From NCBI GenBank assembly GCA_945828175.1, contig CALZQD010000045.1:1-9802 (forward strand): 9,802 nucleotides of DNA. Reading direction: 5' to 3'. The position numbers and the translations under genes are program-made. How positions within the stretch are numbered: the first letter of the stretch is position 1; the number at the start of each line of letters is the position of its first letter. This stretch comes from an uncultured Bacteroidales bacterium (lineage in GTDB: Bacteria; Bacteroidota; Bacteroidia; Bacteroidales; Muribaculaceae). The notes beneath the pieces were generated by a model. That model was not told the origin of the DNA. It ran no database searches and saw only the letters and a program-made list of their open reading frames with translations. Shown in pieces: positions 7,265 to 9,802 of this stretch.

Positions 7265-7951
7265 ATGAGAAAATTCTACACTTCTGTTTTATCATGCATT
7301 GTCTTAATGCTTGCAGCCACTTTCACCTCAACAGCCCAGGAACCCGCAAACATTCCCGACGGATGGGAATATTGGGGCAAGGGTAAATTCACCGACGACA
7401 TGGTTTCATCTTTCCTTATGCTTGGACCGGTCACATGTGAGGTAGACATAATCAGAAAGACAGACAACGCAAATTATATACGAATACTCGCGCCCTACGG
7501 ACAAGCCTATGCCGATGCGTTTATGGCTACAAACCAGATACCACTGAAAGAAACCGAGTATAACGTAGCAGGAGACAAATATTTCGACCTCGACATCACT
7601 GATCCCGAAAAAGTAACCCTTCCCGCCTATTGCTACACCGGATGCTCTTGGGGTTATGGCGAACTCTACTGGGGTCTCGTAGGCACCAACACCTTCTATA
7701 TTGAAAACAATACAGTCAAAGCACCGACCAACGGCATGGGCATCATAGACGATACCGGCTTCTACTACGCAAATCAATGGGGTGAGTTTGCCCTCGTACT
7801 GCCGGAATCTGACGGAGTAAACGAAATCATTGCCGACGACAACGCTCCAATCGAATACTTCGACATGCAGGGACGCAAGGTCGCAAATCCCGAAAACGGC
7901 ATATATATTCGCCGCCAGGGTACAAAGACAGCCAAAATATGTATTAAGTAA
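7265..7951 (+). CDS. secreted protein of unknown function with C-terminal sorting-like tail
   Basis: I do not recognise a characterised family. The 228-residue protein starts with a signal peptide (basic MRK, hydrophobic SCIVLMLAATF, probable cleavage after STA or TAQ near residue 24). The mature part is acidic and rich in aromatic residues, with short blocks GKGKFTDDMVSSF, APYGQAYADAF and GCSWGYGELYWG. Similar blocks occur, as I recall, in secreted proteins of Prevotella and Muribaculaceae. The last 45 residues (about 184-228) resemble the type A C-terminal domain of type IX secretion or its descendants: VNEI, YFDMQGRKV, then NGIYIRRQG and a KICIK end. It would therefore be exported and possibly surface-attached. 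It is monocistronic, with its own consensus promoter and terminator. Sampled lines of the gene run near 48% GC, against about 58% in a sampled line of glgB. An upstream ATG at 7258 is out of frame. Confidence 0.85.
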   Translation: MRKFYTSVLSCIVLMLAATFTSTAQEPANIPDGWEYWGKGKFTDDMVSSFLMLGPVTCEVDIIRKTDNANYIRILAPYGQAYADAFMATNQIPLKETEYNVAGDKYFDLDITDPEKVTLPAYCYTGCSWGYGELYWGLVGTNTFYIENNTVKAPTNGMGIIDDTGFYYANQWGEFALVLPESDGVNEIIADDNAPIEYFDMQGRKVANPENGIYIRRQGTKTAKICIK

Positions 7952-7977
7952 TTTGCAATACGAAACTCATTCAATAT

Positions 7978-8019
7978 ACAGGCGACAGATTCATAGAACT
8001 GTCGCCTGTTGTTTTTTTT
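7978..8019 (+). terminator. strong intrinsic terminator of the secreted-protein gene
   Basis: A perfect 11-bp stem, ACAGGCGACAG (7978-7988) with CTGTCGCCTGT (7999-8009), encloses a 10-nt loop. It is followed by TG and eight T residues (8012-8019), 26 nt after the stop codon. This is a textbook Rho-independent terminator and isolates the gene from alkD downstream. Confidence 0.93.
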
Positions 8020-8153
8020 GGATTTCGTCCGAAAACTTAAAAAACCGACTTTAACAACTATCATCCAATCAGTTGTAACAATTTTAACCGTCTGAGATTT
8101 GAAAATTTTTGGCGAGACGACCCGGTGGCAATGATTTTTTGAAAATAAAACGA

Positions 8154-8161
8154 TAAATTTG
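8154..8161 (+). promoter_or_regulatory. candidate -7 promoter element for the alkD-like gene
   Basis: TAAATTTG matches TAnnTTTG and lies 26 nt before the ATG at 8188, downstream of the preceding terminator, where a new promoter is required. No TTTG is at the 19-21 nt spacing; the nearest (8138-8141) is only 12 nt away. The rest of 8020-8187 is AT-rich with no gene. Confidence 0.5.
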
Positions 8162-8187
8162 CAAGGAATTTTAACATTAATTTAAAG

Positions 8188-8910
8188 ATGATAGCACAGT
8201 GGCAAAAAGAACTCAATGAGGCGGCCGAACCCGAGCGCAAAGAAATTCTCCGGCGATTTTTCAAAACCGGAAAAGGCGAATACGGCGAAGGCGACATTTT
8301 CATCGGACTGACCGTGCCGGTCAACCGGGCGATAAGCAAAAAATATTTCGCCCTGCCCTTCGAAAAAATTTCCGAGATGCTCGTGTCGCCCATCCACGAG
8401 CATCGCCTCGGCGCCCTCATCGCCCTCGTCGAGAAATATAAGAAGACAAAGAGCCACGCCGGCCGACGCGAGATTGCCGACTACTATGTCTCGGTCTGCC
8501 ATCTTGCCAACAACTGGGACCTCGTCGACCTCTCGGCCCCGTACATCCTGGGCTGCGAGCTGAGCACGGGCAACTATCACGACACCGTCCGCCGCTTCGT
8601 TGCCTCAGAATGCCTCTGGGAGCGCCGTGTGGCCGTCGTGGCGACCCTGATGTGTGTCCGTCACCGCCAACTCGACCTCGCCCTCGAGATGTGCCTCAAA
8701 TCGCTCGACGACCCCGAGCCACTCATGCGCAAGGCCACCGGCTGGATTCTCCGCGAAGTCGGCAAGAAGGATGTCGAGGCACTCCAAAGCTTCCTCCGCG
8801 ACAATATCGACCGCCTCTCGTCAATCACACTCTCCTACGCCACCGAAAAATTATCACCCTCTGAACGCTCCGAGCTGCGGAATATGAGAAATTTGCGAAA
8901 AAAATCGTAA
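8188..8910 (+). CDS. AlkD-like DNA alkylation repair protein (HEAT-repeat DNA glycosylase)
   Basis: Predicted to remove positively charged N-alkylated purines (3-methyladenine, 7-methylguanine) from DNA as the first step of base excision repair. The 240 residues match the AlkD family (about 235) and are helical throughout, consistent with the HEAT-like fold. Residues equivalent to the Bacillus cereus AlkD active site are all present: W110 and D114 in NNWDLVDLS (W109/D113), R147 in LWERRVAV (R148), and W186 in KATGWILREVGK (W187). The N-terminal segment GKGEYGEGDIFIGLTVPVNR (28-47) is also typical. The gene sits after a terminator and 24 nt upstream of the glycosyltransferase. Some AlkD paralogues act on bulky lesions or lack activity, so the substrate is inferred. 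Confidence 0.93.
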   Translation: MIAQWQKELNEAAEPERKEILRRFFKTGKGEYGEGDIFIGLTVPVNRAISKKYFALPFEKISEMLVSPIHEHRLGALIALVEKYKKTKSHAGRREIADYYVSVCHLANNWDLVDLSAPYILGCELSTGNYHDTVRRFVASECLWERRVAVVATLMCVRHRQLDLALEMCLKSLDDPEPLMRKATGWILREVGKKDVEALQSFLRDNIDRLSSITLSYATEKLSPSERSELRNMRNLRKKS

Positions 8911-8915
8911 TTTTG
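8908..8915 (+). promoter_or_regulatory. candidate -7 promoter element for the glycosyltransferase gene
   Basis: TAATTTTG fits TAnnTTTG, and its first three bases are the TAA stop codon of the alkD-like gene. It would start transcription near 8922, about 12 nt before the ATG at 8935. There is no TTTG at 19-21 nt upstream (one at 8892-8895 is 12 nt away). The gene may use this site, read-through from alkD, or both. Confidence 0.4.
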
Positions 8916-8934
8916 CAGTCTCAAAACCAAAGCG

Positions 8935-9699
8935 ATGGATCGTATTTCTGCCACTATCATTACACGCAATGAGGAAGCACAAATCGAGCGATGCCTCGAA
9001 TCGCTCAAGGGTGTTGCCGACGAAATTATCGTAGTTGACTCATACTCAATCGACCGCACGACCGAAATCTGCCGCCGCTACGGCTGCAAGATTACGGCAC
9101 GAGCCTTCACGGGCTATGGCATTCAGCGCCAGTATGCCGTCGGCCTGACGACATTCCCCTACGTCCTGTCGATCGACGCCGACGAAGTGCTCTCGCCCGA
9201 GCTCCGCGAAGCCATCATCACGATGAAAAACGAGGGCTTCAAAGACAATATCTATTCGCTCAAAATAATCAATTACTACTGCGGACGACCTGTGATGCAC
9301 TCAGGCTGGCAGCCCGTCACCCAGGTGCGTCTCTTCAACAAGCGCTACGCCAACTGGAACCTCGTCGACCTCGCCGAGCGCGTCACCTTCCCCAACAGCT
9401 TGATGCCCAGAGTGCTGCCGGGCTACATCAACCACTACCGCTGCAACACCAACAAAGAGCTCGTCAACAAGGAGATGCGCCACTCTGTAATCTACGGCCG
9501 CATTCTCGCCTCGAAGAGCCGCAGCATTTCGCCCGTCACGCCGGTGCTCCGCGCGTCGATGACTTTCATGCGCTGCCATCTGCTCGACGGCGCACTGCTC
9601 GACGGCACCTGCGGCATGGAAATCGCCAAAAACAAGTTCATGACGACGCTCAACTCCTATCGCGTCGCCCGCAGCATCATCAAAAAAAGAAAGAGCTGA
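8935..9699 (+). CDS. family 2 glycosyltransferase, WaaE/KdtX-like
   Basis: Predicted cytoplasmic inverting glycosyltransferase that adds a sugar from a nucleotide donor to a lipopolysaccharide/lipooligosaccharide core or another surface glycan. The complete 254-residue protein has the GT-A fold signature: ISATIITRNEE at the N-terminus (4-14), VVDSYSIDRT (33-42), GYGIQRQYA (60-68) and the metal-binding DxD motif in SIDADEVLS (79-87, D81/D83). The middle segment with GRPVMHSGWQP and VRLFNK is typical of the WaaE/KdtX branch, which transfers glucose to heptose in enterobacteria. Donor and acceptor cannot be read from sequence here. The C-terminus is basic (SIIKKRKS). It lies 24 nt after the alkD-like gene, and its stop codon is inside the terminator stem. 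Confidence 0.93.
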   Translation: MDRISATIITRNEEAQIERCLESLKGVADEIIVVDSYSIDRTTEICRRYGCKITARAFTGYGIQRQYAVGLTTFPYVLSIDADEVLSPELREAIITMKNEGFKDNIYSLKIINYYCGRPVMHSGWQPVTQVRLFNKRYANWNLVDLAERVTFPNSLMPRVLPGYINHYRCNTNKELVNKEMRHSVIYGRILASKSRSISPVTPVLRASMTFMRCHLLDGALLDGTCGMEIAKNKFMTTLNSYRVARSIIKKRKS

Positions 9700-9717
9700 C
9701 CAAGAGTCGGCTCTTTC
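9689..9717 (+). terminator. terminator hairpin overlapping the glycosyltransferase stop codon
   Basis: GAAAGAGCTGAC (9689-9700) pairs with GTCGGCTCTTTC (9706-9717), giving a 12-bp stem with one G-T wobble and a 5-nt loop. The TGA stop (9697-9699) lies in the left arm, so the last codons of the gene form part of the stem. A T-rich but interrupted tail follows (9719-9748). Confidence 0.7.
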
Positions 9718-9755
9718 CGTTAATTCTATCGTTATTTTCTTATTTTACAGATACT

Positions 9756-9802
9756 CTGTCTCTTATACACATCTGACGCTGCCGACGATATGCAGTGTGT
9801 AG
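9756..9802 (+). other. Illumina Nextera adapter read-through (not genomic)
   Basis: CTGTCTCTTATACACATCT (9756-9774) is the 19-bp Tn5 mosaic end. GACGCTGCCGACGA (9775-9788) is the reverse complement of the rest of the Nextera read-1 adapter. TATGCAGT (9789-9796) is an 8-nt index, the reverse complement of ACTGCATA, which I recall as Nextera i5 index S506. GTGTAG (9797-9802) begins the reverse-complement P5 sequence. The order and lengths match a read running through a short insert, so the contig end is an untrimmed adapter. Confidence 0.98.

Noticed and set aside
7258..7386. Short plus-strand frame starting MSHEKILHF
   Set aside because: Out of frame with the secreted protein and ends after about 40 codons. 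The frame starting at 7265 has a proper signal peptide and runs the full length.
8054..8076. Six-bp inverted repeat ACAACT / AGTTGT upstream of alkD
   Set aside because: Short AT-rich stem with an 11-nt loop and no clear T-tract. Such repeats are expected by chance in AT-rich intergenic DNA, and a strong terminator already lies just upstream.
9756..9774. Natural Tn5/IS50-type transposon end
   Set aside because: The 19-bp mosaic end is an engineered sequence, and it is followed in order by the Nextera read-1 adapter, an index and P5 bases, so it is a library artefact.

Overview
The window looks like chromosomal DNA from a gut Bacteroidales bacterium, most likely Muribaculaceae or a close relative. 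Four things point there. Promoters are of the Bacteroidetes type (TTTG, 19 nt, TAnnTTTG). Starts lack clear Shine-Dalgarno sequences. A secreted protein ends in a type IX-like sorting tail. The glycogen branching enzyme is of the eukaryote-like class common in this phylum. The family-level placement is an inference from memory of such proteins. No phage, plasmid, CRISPR, transposase or novel multi-gene system is visible; most of the window is housekeeping sequence.

Left part (1-7004, all minus strand): reading in the direction of transcription, ybeY, mnmG, apt, uvrC, dtd, then a 115-nt gap and glgB, which runs off the left edge. ybeY (rRNA maturation), mnmG (tRNA wobble modification), apt (adenine salvage), uvrC (nucleotide excision repair) and dtd (D-aminoacyl-tRNA proofreading) look like one housekeeping operon. 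apt and uvrC overlap as TGATG, and uvrC and dtd are 2 nt apart. glgB appears to have its own -7 element and carries an unusual lysine/threonine/alanine-rich N-terminal tail. Between mnmG and apt lies a perfect palindrome identical to the ParB-binding parS consensus, which suggests this locus is in the origin-proximal part of the chromosome.

Middle (7005-8019): a divergent intergenic region with a G-tract cluster and two back-to-back promoters. It is followed by a self-contained monocistron with a consensus promoter, a secreted protein of unknown function with a C-terminal sorting-like tail, and a strong intrinsic terminator.

Right part (8020-9755, plus strand): an AlkD-type DNA glycosylase (HEAT-repeat DNA alkylation repair), then a WaaE/KdtX-like family 2 glycosyltransferase for cell-surface glycan synthesis. 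A terminator hairpin overlaps the stop codon of the latter.

Extreme right end (9756-9802): this is not genomic. It is Illumina Nextera read-through: the Tn5 mosaic end, the read-1 adapter, an 8-nt index and the first bases of P5. The true genomic sequence ends at about 9755.
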